The position numbers and the translations under genes were made by a program. The notes under the pieces are model-generated. The model did not search any database, was not told the DNA's origin, and was given only the letters and a program-made list of their open reading frames with translations. Source: Tepidisphaeraceae bacterium (GTDB taxonomy: Bacteria > Planctomycetota > Phycisphaerae > Tepidisphaerales > Tepidisphaeraceae). From it: a stretch of 64,000 nucleotides of DNA. Location: contig DASYHQ010000041.1 in the NCBI GenBank assembly GCA_035998445.1, forward strand, positions 184,162 through 248,161. The letters are read 5' to 3'. Below are positions 49,958 through 58,129 of the stretch, in pieces; the first letter of the stretch is position 1; every line of letters begins with the position of its first letter.

Positions 49958-51103
49958 ATGTCATCCTGGGAATCATTCGAACGCTACCGGCAGAAGGGCC
50001 TGGACGCGCGCCGGGCCGGGCAGTGGTCGTCCGCCCGCGTCTACCTGCTGGAGGCCGCCCGCGAGATGGTCGCGCTCAGCAAGGAAGCCGACGGCGAGCT
50101 GCGCGAAGCCCGCCAAAGCACCGCGGCCAAACTGCTTGAACTGGCCAAGGACTGCGAGGCCGCGCAGTCTTCCAATCGCAAATCGCAAATCGCAAATCGG
50201 CAATCGCCGGTTCCAAATGATTCACGCGATAACGACGGCGACGCCGAATCGTCCGCCGACCAGTGGATGGTGAAGGAACGGCCATCCATCCGCTTCGACG
50301 ACGTCGCGGGGCTGGACGACGTAAAGCACGAGATCCGCCTGCGGATGATCTACCCCTTCGCCCACCCGGACCTGGCCGAAAAGTTCGGCATTCGCGGCGG
50401 GGGTGGCGTGCTGCTGTACGGCCCACCCGGCACTGGCAAAACCATGCTTGCCAAGGCCGTCGCCGGCGAACTGGACGCGGCATTCTTCCGAATCTCACCC
50501 GCCGACGTGCTAAGCAAATGGGTCGGCGAGGCCGAGCAGAACGTGAAGAAACTCTTCGACGCCGCGGCTGCCGAGAAGCGGTCGGTGATCTTCATCGACG
50601 AGATCGAGGCCCTGGTGCCCGCCCGCCGCGATGAAGGCAGCAGCGTGATGCAGCGCGTGGTGCCGCAGATATTGCAGGGCATGGAAGGGTTCGATAAATC
50701 CAAGGGCGCCAGCGTGCTCTTCCTTGGCGCCACCAACGTGCCCTGGCAATTGGACAGCGCCGTGCTGCGGCCCGGGCGGTTCGACGAGAAGGTTTACATT
50801 CCGCTGCCCGACCTTCCCGCGCGAAAGCGCCTGTTGGAGTTGTACCTCGCCAAACGCCCCTTGGCCGACGACGTGAACCTCGACACGTTCGCCACGCGCC
50901 TGGAAGGTTACAGCGGCGCCGACATCAAGTACCTCTGCGACCGCGCCGCGGTCATCCCCTTCCTGCACGCCATCGCCGGCACCGCCGACGCGACGATCAC
51001 CAACGCGGTACTGGACGAAGTGCTGGCGGGCACTCCAAAATCGGTGTCGGCGGAGCAGATCAAGCGGTTCGAGGCATGGGCGGCGGAGGCCGTGGCGGGG
51101 TGA
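49958..51103 (+). CDS. Vps4/katanin-like AAA ATPase with MIT-like N-terminus
   Basis: 381 aa. Residues 1-75 form a three-helix-like segment (SFERYRQKGLDARRAGQ, AREMVALSKEADGELREARQ) resembling a MIT domain. A low-complexity linker follows, then a classical AAA module: FDDVAGLDDVKHEIRLRMIYPF, Walker A GPPGTGKTML, KWVGEAEQNVKKLFDAA, Walker B VIFIDEIEAL and VLRPGRFDEKVYIPLPD, closing with a Vps4-type C-terminal helix region. The linker peptide SNRKSQIANRQSPVPN is encoded by a tandem octamer repeat. The role is unknown; membrane or polymer remodelling is a guess by analogy. A TTG at 49904 is an alternative start. Confidence 0.85.
   Translation: MSSWESFERYRQKGLDARRAGQWSSARVYLLEAAREMVALSKEADGELREARQSTAAKLLELAKDCEAAQSSNRKSQIANRQSPVPNDSRDNDGDAESSADQWMVKERPSIRFDDVAGLDDVKHEIRLRMIYPFAHPDLAEKFGIRGGGGVLLYGPPGTGKTMLAKAVAGELDAAFFRISPADVLSKWVGEAEQNVKKLFDAAAAEKRSVIFIDEIEALVPARRDEGSSVMQRVVPQILQGMEGFDKSKGASVLFLGATNVPWQLDSAVLRPGRFDEKVYIPLPDLPARKRLLELYLAKRPLADDVNLDTFATRLEGYSGADIKYLCDRAAVIPFLHAIAGTADATITNAVLDEVLAGTPKSVSAEQIKRFEAWAAEAVAG
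50171..50208. repeat. Tandem CAATCGCAAAT octamer-type repeat within the AAA gene linker
   Basis: Repeated AATCGCAA units, in frame, encode the polar linker between the two domains. Confidence 0.75.
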
Positions 51104-51107
51104 TGAA

Positions 51108-51506
51108 TCAAACGAGTGTCACCTGCAGGTTTGGTATCAACGGGAAACTGCGCTTGTCGCGCGTGATCACCGTCAAGCCTTCGTGCAGAGCCGTTGCGGC
51201 GATCATCACATCGTGAGGCTGCAACGGGGTTCCCGCAACGCGCAACTGCGCGGTCAACCGCGCGTACGTTTCGGCAATGGCCGCGTTGAAATCGATGACG
51301 CGATAATCCCTCACGACCGCCTCGACCCGCGCAAGCCTCTGGGGCCGATGAACGGCATTGGCCAGTTCAACGCCTAACATAAGTTCGGCAACGGTAATGG
51401 CAGCGATCGCGGGCGTTGTGAACGCGATGGTTTGAAACAGTCGATCCAGGTCGAGTCGACCTCGTTCGGACGCGATGAAAACACCGGAATCGATCAGCGT
51501 TCCCAA
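51108..51506 (-). CDS. PIN-domain toxin VapC
   Basis: 132 aa PIN ribonuclease. The acidic residues are visible: D6 in TLIDSGVFIASERG, the Glu of AITVAELMLGVE, the Asp of LQPHDVMIAATAL and the late TRDKRSF Asp. It probably cleaves RNA when freed from its antitoxin. It begins with TTG at 51506, within the end of vapB (13-base overlap, different frame), giving MGTLIDSG; an upstream ATG would translate vapB DNA out of frame. Convergent with the AAA ATPase gene. Confidence 0.88.
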   Translation of the reverse strand: MGTLIDSGVFIASERGRLDLDRLFQTIAFTTPAIAAITVAELMLGVELANAVHRPQRLARVEAVVRDYRVIDFNAAIAETYARLTAQLRVAGTPLQPHDVMIAATALHEGLTVITRDKRSFPLIPNLQVTLV

Positions 51507-51778
51507 GGATCCTCCACCGTCATGGGCTGGTTGCCCAACCGGATCGCTTCCTCGACGCCTTCGGCCCAACCGTCGTTCAACGGTTCCCAGCTTCTCAGCA
51601 ATGCGACGAGGTCTGCACCGGTTCCGGTGCGCTTCGGCGCGGCTGAATCCAGGGGAACGATTCGCCCGGCCGGTTGGCCGTCTTTCTCGATCACCACCGT
51701 CTCACCCGACGACCTGACTCGTTCCAGCAGCGCGTCCAACGTCGCTGCTGCCTCGATGTTCGACACGCGGATTTCCAT
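51494..51778 (-). CDS. VapB/Phd-type antitoxin
   Basis: 94 aa with a short N-terminal DNA-binding Phd/YefM-like fold (RVSNIEAAATLDALLERVRSSGETVVIEKDGQPAGRIVPL, excerpted as VVIEKDGQPAGRIVPL) and a C-terminal part DGWAEGVEEAIRLGNQP likely to contact the toxin. It precedes and overlaps the VapC gene in the usual antitoxin-toxin order. A TATGAT six bases before the ATG would give a leaderless transcript and might be covered by the autorepressing complex. Confidence 0.87.
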   Translation of the reverse strand: MEIRVSNIEAAATLDALLERVRSSGETVVIEKDGQPAGRIVPLDSAAPKRTGTGADLVALLRSWEPLNDGWAEGVEEAIRLGNQPMTVEDPWER

Positions 51779-51784
51779 GAACGT

Positions 51785-51790
51785 ATCATA
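51785..51790 (-). promoter_or_regulatory. -10-like hexamer TATGAT, leaderless vapB
   Basis: Minus-strand TATGAT, then ACGTTC, then ATG. Its surroundings (CGTATCATATCAAG) are partly palindromic and could be an operator. Confidence 0.45.
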
Positions 51791-51813
51791 TCAAGGGAAA
51801 GACGACTTCGACG

Positions 51814-51819
51814 TATAAT
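51814..51819 (+). promoter_or_regulatory. -10 hexamer TATAAT upstream of the 51864 gene
   Basis: Consensus TATAAT, giving a leader of about 38 nt. AAAGGGG eight bases before the ATG serves as ribosome-binding site, unlike the leaderless genes. Confidence 0.45.
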
Positions 51820-51863
51820 CTTGCCATCCACGCTACCGGCCTAAAGTTAGCAAAGGGGTACCT

Positions 51864-52466
51864 ATGGAATCGGTCAACCGCTTCGGTGGCTCGGACATTA
51901 TCTTGGAAACCGGGCCGGAGACCGTCCGCTGTTTCGGGCGACCGCGGAACGCGATGGCGGTCGCGGTGGGGTTGGGGGTGCTGGCGATGACCGTGGTGCC
52001 GGTCATCAAAAGCGCTAAGCCGATGATCGCCCGCGCTATTGGCGGACGCGGGTTCCGCGAGGATGACGTCACGTTCCTGACCATTGCGTTGTTGCCGTTC
52101 GTGCTCGTGCTGATCGTCCTGACGTTGGTCTACCGTCGGCGCCGCATGCGGCGGGGGTTCGAGATCGTCAACGGTATCGTTACGCTCTACACGCCCGACT
52201 CGGCGATCGGCCAGCATGTGCTTGAACGGTCGCAACTGGCCGGCGCCGAACTGGTGCGCTCGGCCGGTGGGGTCGACTTTCGCGTCCTGCGGCGAAACGG
52301 GCAGCCGATCCCAGTCTTGATCGGCTACGCCGCCGACGTCGTTGGCCCTGCGGTGGACGCGGTGAACCGGCTCGTGGTCGACGATCGCGTGGCCGGGTTC
52401 GAGGTCATTCCCCTGGCACGATTTGCCCCGCCAACCGCTGCGCCAGCGGACGATCCTCCGCTATAA
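51864..52466 (+). CDS. Hypothetical two-helix membrane protein
   Basis: 200 aa. Two hydrophobic helices (about 30-48, NAMAVAVGLGVLAMTVVPVI, and 71-91, FLTIALLPFVLVLIVLTLVY) flank a short loop. A basic stretch RRRRMRRGF and a C-terminal cytoplasmic beta-type domain with YTPDSAIGQHVLERSQL follow. No family recognised. It has a good ribosome-binding site and ends just before recQ. Confidence 0.7.
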   Translation: MESVNRFGGSDIILETGPETVRCFGRPRNAMAVAVGLGVLAMTVVPVIKSAKPMIARAIGGRGFREDDVTFLTIALLPFVLVLIVLTLVYRRRRMRRGFEIVNGIVTLYTPDSAIGQHVLERSQLAGAELVRSAGGVDFRVLRRNGQPIPVLIGYAADVVGPAVDAVNRLVVDDRVAGFEVIPLARFAPPTAAPADDPPL

Positions 52467-52467
52467 T
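52462..52467 (+). promoter_or_regulatory. -10 hexamer TATAAT, leaderless recQ
   Basis: Consensus TATAAT overlapping the end of the preceding gene, nine nucleotides before the recQ ATG. Confidence 0.5.
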
Positions 52468-52476
52468 GTCAGGCGT

Positions 52477-54435
52477 ATGTCCGACCTCCGCGAGCAGTTG
52501 CAACAGCACTTCGGCCTGGACGATTTTCGTCCGTCGCAGCGCGCGGTTATTGAAGATGTGCTCGCCGATCGCGACGTGATGTGCGTGATGCCGACCGGGG
52601 CGGGAAAGTCACTCTGCTACCAGTTGCCGGCTGTGGTGAAGGGTGGGCTCACGGTGGTCGTGTCGCCGCTCATTTCGCTGATGGAGGACCAGGTTCAGCA
52701 GTTGCGCGACGAGGGCATCAACGCCCTGATGCTCAACAGCGCACTGAACGGCCAGCAGCAGCGCGAGGTGATCGCGACGCTCCACGACGACTTCAGCGGC
52801 CTGCTCTACGTGGCGCCCGAGCGATTCTGGTCGGGCAACTTCCTGCCGATGCTGGCGGCGCTGAAGCCGACGCTGTTCGCGATCGACGAGGCCCACTGTG
52901 TGAGCCAGTGGGGGCACGATTTCCGTCCCGAATATTCCCGCCTTGGCGAGGTGCGCGAGAAGCTCGGTTCGCCCGCCACCATCGCGCTCACCGCCACCGC
53001 GACGGACGATGTTCGTCAAGACATCATCCACCATTTGAATTTGCACGAGCCGCGCGTGGTGGTGACCGGGTTCGACCGCACGAACCTGCTGTACGAGTCT
53101 CGCCGGGTCGCTAAGGCGGCCGAGAAGGACGGTGAACTGCTGAACCTGCTACGGCAGGAAACGGGCAGTGGCATCGTCTACTGTTCCACGCGCAAGAGCG
53201 TCGACGAGGTGACCTCACTGCTGGCGGGGCGGCTCAAGGACCGTCCGATCTTCGCCTACCACGCCGGCATGGATGCCGCCGCCCGCACGGCCAACCAGGA
53301 ACAATTCATGCAGACGCCGCGCGCCGTCGCGGTGGCCACCAACGCGTTCGGCATGGGCATCAACAAGCCCGACATTCGCCTGGTCGTTCACTACAACCTG
53401 CCGGGCACGCTCGAGGCGTACTACCAGGAGGCGGGCCGTGCCGGTCGCGACGGGCAGACCAGCCGCTGCGTGATCTTGTTCAGCTATCAGGATCGGTACA
53501 CGCAGGAATTCTTCATCGATAAGATCGGGCAGGACAGCGAGATCGACCCCGCCACGATCGCCGACATGAAGCGGCACGCCACCGAGAAGCTCGAGTGGAT
53601 GATCAAGTATGCGCAGTCGCACCAGTGCCGCCGGCAGATGATCCTCGACTACTTCGGCGACGCGGTGGCGGCCACGAATTGCCGCTGCGATGTCTGCCGG
53701 CGCAGCTCGCCCGACGCCGACGAAGCCCTCGCCGCCCAGCAGGTGGTGATTCCGGATGAGGTGACGCTGCTCGTGCGTCAATTGCTGTCGGCGATCGCGC
53801 GGCTGCGCGGCAAGTTCGGCGTGGGCGTCGTCGCCGACGTGCTCGCCGGCGCCAGCAACGAGCGCATGCAAAAGTGGGGGCTGGAGTCGTTATCCGTCTT
53901 CGGGCTGCTGCGCGTTTACGGCGCCAAGCGCATCGTGGCGATGCTGCACCGCTTAATGGAAGCCGGCCTGGCCCGCCAGAAGGACCCGGACGGCGTGAAG
54001 TTCCGCCCGGTCGTCGAGCTGACCGCCGCCGGCATCGTCGTGATGAAGGGCGAGCAGCCGCCCCCGGCCCCGCTGATCGACCTGATTCCGCGCGGCGCGG
54101 CCAGCAAGTCGTCCAGCGGCCCGCGCACGCTATCGCACAAGGGTCCGCCCATCCGCCAGTTGGAAGATGGCCGCACGCTGGAGTTGGTCGAGGTGCCCGA
54201 GGACGAGATGGACCCCGACACCGTCGAACGCTTCGGCCGCCTGCGCGCGGTGCGCACCGAACTGGCCAAGTCGCGCCAGTTGCCGCCGTACTGCATCGTC
54301 AACGACGCCACGCTGAAGCAGATCGCCCGCCAGATCCCACCCAACCTGTCGGCGTTGCAGAGCATCAAGGGCATGGGCCCGCACAAGATCAAGATGTACG
54401 GCGACGTCCTACTGCAGGCGCTGCACGAAGCGTAA
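52477..54435 (+). CDS. recQ: ATP-dependent DNA helicase RecQ
   Basis: A 3'-5' DNA helicase for recombination and fork repair. The 652-aa protein is complete: motif 0 FGLDDFRPSQRAVI, Walker A MPTGAGKSLCYQLP, DEAH box AIDEAHCVSQWGHDFRPEY, motif VI YYQEAGRAGRDGQ, the zinc site CRRQMILDYFGD..CRCDVC, a winged-helix RQC domain (about 430-510) and a C-terminal HRDC domain (LRAVRTELAKSRQLPPYCIV..SIKGMGPHKI). The start at MSDLREQLQQHFG is supported by homology and by the TATAAT nine bases upstream. Confidence 0.97.
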   Translation: MSDLREQLQQHFGLDDFRPSQRAVIEDVLADRDVMCVMPTGAGKSLCYQLPAVVKGGLTVVVSPLISLMEDQVQQLRDEGINALMLNSALNGQQQREVIATLHDDFSGLLYVAPERFWSGNFLPMLAALKPTLFAIDEAHCVSQWGHDFRPEYSRLGEVREKLGSPATIALTATATDDVRQDIIHHLNLHEPRVVVTGFDRTNLLYESRRVAKAAEKDGELLNLLRQETGSGIVYCSTRKSVDEVTSLLAGRLKDRPIFAYHAGMDAAARTANQEQFMQTPRAVAVATNAFGMGINKPDIRLVVHYNLPGTLEAYYQEAGRAGRDGQTSRCVILFSYQDRYTQEFFIDKIGQDSEIDPATIADMKRHATEKLEWMIKYAQSHQCRRQMILDYFGDAVAATNCRCDVCRRSSPDADEALAAQQVVIPDEVTLLVRQLLSAIARLRGKFGVGVVADVLAGASNERMQKWGLESLSVFGLLRVYGAKRIVAMLHRLMEAGLARQKDPDGVKFRPVVELTAAGIVVMKGEQPPPAPLIDLIPRGAASKSSSGPRTLSHKGPPIRQLEDGRTLELVEVPEDEMDPDTVERFGRLRAVRTELAKSRQLPPYCIVNDATLKQIARQIPPNLSALQSIKGMGPHKIKMYGDVLLQALHEA

Positions 54436-54460
54436 CACACCTACGGTGAAAGGAGCGGCC

Positions 54461-54874
54461 ATGATCGATCCCACCACACCGCAAGGCATCGCATTTTGCA
54501 GGACGACCGAAGAGTACCTCACCCGGTTGGCTGTTGAAGTACGCGCTACCGAGGCCGCGGCCTTCTTCGTGAATGACGGGAACCTTGACACCATTACGCA
54601 CGTTCGAGCCGGTACCTATACGCCTGACCTCGCGCAGCGCGCGATCGATAATTTCAAGGCGATCGCGCAGGGCGCGGTTGATCGCAAGGAGTGTCAGGCG
54701 AGGGAGATCGTGGCGCCCGGCCAAGGCACCCACCTTCAATTTTGCCTCGTGCTCCCCCTCCCGGCCGCTGATGGCAGTATCGTCAGCGTTTTCACGTTCA
54801 TCGTGCGTGCCGAATCGCGTGAGGCCGCGAACAAGATGCTGGGAGCGTTAAGGGTGCCGGCGCCTCGCGTCTGA
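54461..54874 (+). CDS. Hypothetical protein
   Basis: 137 aa, no signal peptide or membrane helix; alternating helix and strand pattern with PLPAADGSIVSVFTFIVRAES near the C-terminus. It vaguely recalls small GAF-like or regulatory domains but I do not recognise it. AAAGGAG nine bases before the ATG is a good ribosome-binding site. A GTG at 54446 precedes that site and is unlikely to be used. It follows recQ by 25 bp and could be cotranscribed. Confidence 0.6.
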   Translation: MIDPTTPQGIAFCRTTEEYLTRLAVEVRATEAAAFFVNDGNLDTITHVRAGTYTPDLAQRAIDNFKAIAQGAVDRKECQAREIVAPGQGTHLQFCLVLPLPAADGSIVSVFTFIVRAESREAANKMLGALRVPAPRV

Positions 54875-54949
54875 ACGCGGGTGTCACCTCCCCTTGGAAT
54901 AAGAACGCTCACTACCGCTTCACACATAGCGACCCAACGCGATGCGCGT

Positions 54950-54955
54950 TAGAAC
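54950..54955 (+). promoter_or_regulatory. -10-like hexamer TAGAAC ahead of rbsK
   Basis: TAGAAC lies seven nucleotides before the ATG at 54963, with no ribosome-binding site between. Confidence 0.35.
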
Positions 54956-54962
54956 GGCAAGC

Positions 54963-55901
54963 ATGCCCAAGCCCATCGTTGTCATCGGGTCGGTGAACAT
55001 GGATCTCGTCTGTCGCACGCCGAGCATGCCGGCGCCGGGCGAGACCATTCTCGGCAGCAACTTCGTCACCGTGCCGGGCGGCAAGGGGGGCAACCAGGCG
55101 GTGGCGGCGGCGAAGCTGGGGGGCGACGTGCACATGGTCGGGCGCGTGGGGGACGACGACTTCGGCGCCCGCCTGCTGAACGGGCTGAAGCAGCACAAGG
55201 TGAACGTCGACCACGTCACCGTGTCCGAAGGAATCGCCAGCGGCATCGCGATGATCTTGGTCGACACAAAGGGGGAGAACTCGATCGTGGTCGCGCCCGG
55301 CGCCAACGCCAAGGTGTCGCCGGCGGACGTGGACGCGGCCGAGGACCTGATCGCGGGCGCCTGCTGCGTCATCATGCAGTTGGAGATTCCGCTGGAGACG
55401 GTGAAGCACGCGATCGCGCTCTGCCAGCGGCTGGGCGTCACGACGATCCTCGATCCCGCGCCGGCCGTCGCGAACATGCCGACGGCGTTGTTCGGTGTGG
55501 ACGTGCTGACGCCGAACCAATCGGAAGCCGAGATCTTGCTGGGCCAGGACCTGACGCACCACGTGACGAAGAAACGCGTCGTCGACCCGAAGCAGATCGC
55601 CAGCGAACTGCTGGCGCGCGGGCCGAAGAGCGTCGTGCTGAAGCTGGGCGCCGCCGGCGCGATGGCGATGGACCGCGACGGGGAGATCGCCAAGGCCAAC
55701 TCGTTCAAGGTAAAGGTCGCCGACACCACCGCCGCGGGCGACGCGTTCACGGGTGGGCTGGCGGTTGCGCGCAGCGAAGGGGCGGACATAAACACCGCGT
55801 TGCGCTTTGCCACGGCCGCCGGTGCGCTGGCGTGCACGGGGTTTGGGGCCCAAGCGGCGCTGCCGACGCGCGTCGCGGTCGAGAACCTCGTGAACGGGTA
55901 G
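54963..55901 (+). CDS. rbsK: Ribokinase
   Basis: Phosphorylates D-ribose to ribose-5-phosphate. 312 aa PfkB-family kinase: VVIGSVNMDLV at the N-terminus, the first signature TVPGGKGGNQAVAAAKLGG (37-55), NQSEAEILLG, and the second signature DTTAAGDAFTGGLAVA with the catalytic Asp. The GGKGGNQA loop fits ribokinase best. No ribose transporter or rbs repressor is adjacent. Transaldolase lies 4.6 kb away, which is too far to imply an operon. Confidence 0.9.
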   Translation: MPKPIVVIGSVNMDLVCRTPSMPAPGETILGSNFVTVPGGKGGNQAVAAAKLGGDVHMVGRVGDDDFGARLLNGLKQHKVNVDHVTVSEGIASGIAMILVDTKGENSIVVAPGANAKVSPADVDAAEDLIAGACCVIMQLEIPLETVKHAIALCQRLGVTTILDPAPAVANMPTALFGVDVLTPNQSEAEILLGQDLTHHVTKKRVVDPKQIASELLARGPKSVVLKLGAAGAMAMDRDGEIAKANSFKVKVADTTAAGDAFTGGLAVARSEGADINTALRFATAAGALACTGFGAQAALPTRVAVENLVNG

Positions 55902-55978
55902 GGCGGGGGCGCGAGCGCGGTACGGGCTCTTCTGCTAGACAGGCATTCCAAGGCGATGACTTATTGTCCTGCTCTGGT

Positions 55979-56084
55979 CCCCTCTCCCGCGTACTCGCGG
56001 GGGAGGGCTAGGGAGGGGCCGCATTTGGACAGGTCCACAATCAGGCCCCCACCCCAACCCTCCCCCGGAGTACCGGGAGAGGGG
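55979..56084. repeat. CTCTCCCGG-family inverted-repeat element, solo copy
   Basis: CCCCTCTCCCGCGTACTCGC and AACCCTCCCCCGGAGTACCG..GAGAGGGG. A remnant of the TAGACAGGCATTCC arm lies just before it at about 55935. Confidence 0.8.
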
Positions 56085-56100
56085 ACCGGATATCACATCC

Positions 56101-57036
56101 TCACGGGCGAGGTGTCTCCATCATGTGCCCTGCAACGACCGCGGCGCGCAGCTTTCGACCGATGAGGATCGTCCGCCATACTTGCGGGCGGAACATCGAG
56201 GCCATTCCGCGCGGGCTGGTGAGCAGTACGCCGGTAGCGCTGGCGAACTTGCCCGCGGCGCGCAGCGGGTGGACGGCCTTTGCTAGACTCGCGGCTTCGC
56301 CAATCCGCAGGTTGATCAGTTCCAGCTTGCAGTACGCCGGCAGGCCACCGGCACCGTGACGAACACCGAGTTGGCGCAGTTCGCTTAGCCGATCCATGCC
56401 GCCGGTGGCGCTCTTGTTGGCGCCCACCCAGCGGTAGTGCGCCAGCTTCTGCGGCAGATACGCGAATCGCCCGCCGGCGGCGGCCAGGCGCAGCCAGAGG
56501 TCGTAGTCCATCGCGTAGTGCAGCGTCACGTCCAAGCCACCCACGGCGTCGAATGCCGCTTTTCGGAAGAAGCAGGCCGGCTGCACGATGAAGTCGCTGT
56601 AGTGAATCAACCGGTGATGGCTCCAAGGCTCCACGTGGGCGCAGTCGGCGATGAAGCGGTCGTCTACGTCGATGTAATCGGCGTTGCCGTAGACGACGTC
56701 GACCTCCGGGTTGGCCGCGAAGTACGCGCCGATCGACCGTAGCGCCCCGGCGGCGTAGGTGTCGTCGGAGTTCAGCCAGCCGATGATCTCGCCAGCCGCC
56801 TTCGCGATGCCCTTGTTCACCGCATCGCTCTGGCCGGCGTCCTTCTCGACGATCGCGGTCAGCTGGTCGGCGTACCGTTGCAGAATCGCAGGCGTCTCAT
56901 CGGTGGATCGGGCATCGCAGACGATGTACTGCAGGTCCGGGTAGTCCTGCGACAGCACGCTGAGGATCGTCCGCTCGACGTACCGCCCCTGGTTGTACGA
57001 CGGCGTGACGACGGTGATGGACGGGAGGGTGGGCAT
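56101..57036 (-). CDS. Family 2 glycosyltransferase
   Basis: 311 aa GT-A enzyme: SITVVTPSYNQGRYVERTILS (about 6-26, quoted in part as VVTPSYNQGRYVE), YIVCDARSTDETPAIL, EIIGWLNSDDTYAAGAL with the metal-binding DxD-type NSDD, and VVYGNADYIDVDD. No membrane helices are seen. Similar enzymes extend surface polysaccharides. It lies on the same strand as the methyltransferase and the ArnC-like glycosyltransferase, with a palindrome between each. Confidence 0.87.
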   Translation of the reverse strand: MPTLPSITVVTPSYNQGRYVERTILSVLSQDYPDLQYIVCDARSTDETPAILQRYADQLTAIVEKDAGQSDAVNKGIAKAAGEIIGWLNSDDTYAAGALRSIGAYFAANPEVDVVYGNADYIDVDDRFIADCAHVEPWSHHRLIHYSDFIVQPACFFRKAAFDAVGGLDVTLHYAMDYDLWLRLAAAGGRFAYLPQKLAHYRWVGANKSATGGMDRLSELRQLGVRHGAGGLPAYCKLELINLRIGEAASLAKAVHPLRAAGKFASATGVLLTSPRGMASMFRPQVWRTILIGRKLRAAVVAGHMMETPRP

Positions 57037-57114
57037 GGTGAACGTAACAAATGAGATCGCGCTGCACGGGGCTCAATTTCCTCTTGGGTGCCACGCGTTG
57101 CCGGAGTGGCCTTC

Positions 57115-57193
57115 ATATAGCCGCCGGCTTGCCGGTGGTCCCTCTGCTCTTCAACGCGAAAAGAGAAGACCACCGGCAAGCCGGCGGCTATAT
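57115..57193. repeat. Perfect inverted repeat between glycosyltransferase and methyltransferase genes
   Basis: 26-bp arms ATATAGCCGCCGGCTTGCCG.. and the complement face each other across a loop of about 27 bp. Confidence 0.85.
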
Positions 57194-57200
57194 GGATGCG

Positions 57201-57932
57201 TCATTCCACCCGCCCGCGCTTGCGGCACACCAGCATCAGCGAACTGCCCAACGGAAACGTGCCGATGCGCAACCACGGCGATTCCAAGCTGAAGATGCTC
57301 AACAGCGCCCGGTCGACCTTCGGATTGCCGAACTTCAGGTCGTGCCCCGTATCGCGGCCGCGCAGGTTCTTGGCCTTGCGCGCCAGCCAGATCATCGGCA
57401 ATAGCAGCGACGAGAAGTACGTGCTCGACAGCGTCTGCCAGCGGTGCCCGTCAAACAGTCGTCGCAAAGTTCGCTTCGTGTACCGGCGATAGTGGTGGTT
57501 CACCACGTCGTGCGGACCCCACAGGCTCATGAGCGCTGGCACCGTCACCAGCACGATGCCGCCCGGGCGCAGCGCGCGGTAGACGGCCTCGATGGCCGGC
57601 TCTTCGTGTTCCACGTGTTCGACCACGTCGCACAGCGTGATGAGGTCGAACGTGCCCAGTTCCGAAAAATCCCAACCGCGTTGCACCGTTCGCACGTCCA
57701 GTCCCTTGGCCCGGCCGCGCTCGACGTTGTGCGGGTCCAGGTCGACGCCGACCTTGTCGGCGATCGTGTCGTTCGCCGCCAGCAGCACGCCACTGCCACA
57801 GCCAACGTCCAGCCAGCGCGAATCCGGCCGCGCGTGCTTGGCGATCGCCTGCAGGATGATCTTCCGCCGGGCGACGAACCACCAGTGGCGCTTCTCGAAG
57901 GCTTCGTACTCGTGCAGGTAGGCGTCGTCCAT
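57201..57932 (-). CDS. Class I SAM-dependent methyltransferase
   Basis: 243 aa. N-terminal YEAFEKRHWWFVARRKIIL is typical of methyltransferases in polysaccharide or lipid-glycan clusters. The SAM motifs are RWLDVGCGSGVLLAAN (motif I, about 39-54), VGVDLDPHNVERG, FDLITLCDVVEHVE and ALRPGGIVLVTVPAL. The C-terminal third has a hydrophobic stretch (SSLLLPMIWLARKA). Substrate unknown; the neighbours suggest a glycan or glycolipid. Confidence 0.85.
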   Translation of the reverse strand: MDDAYLHEYEAFEKRHWWFVARRKIILQAIAKHARPDSRWLDVGCGSGVLLAANDTIADKVGVDLDPHNVERGRAKGLDVRTVQRGWDFSELGTFDLITLCDVVEHVEHEEPAIEAVYRALRPGGIVLVTVPALMSLWGPHDVVNHHYRRYTKRTLRRLFDGHRWQTLSSTYFSSLLLPMIWLARKAKNLRGRDTGHDLKFGNPKVDRALLSIFSLESPWLRIGTFPLGSSLMLVCRKRGRVE

Positions 57933-57982
57933 GCGATTTTGAAAACGGTCAATGACGAATAACTGCCGAGCCGCTATTGCCC

Positions 57983-58083
57983 GTCATCCCGATGGGAGCG
58001 GAAGCGACCTGAGGGATCTCGAACCACGGATGGCTCGCAGCTTGGGAGATGGGTCAGGTCCCCAAGGCTCCGCTTGCGAAGAC
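57983..58083. repeat. GTCATCCCGATGGGAG-family element, diverged copy
   Basis: GTCATCCCGATGGGAGCGGA at 57983, then CCTGAGGGATCTCGA and its inverse; the right end is degenerate (GGCTCCGCTTGCGAAGACAC). Confidence 0.7.
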
Positions 58084-58129
58084 ACGTTATAAGCGTGCGG
58101 CAGCGTTCAATTGTTGTCAGTCCCGCTAC

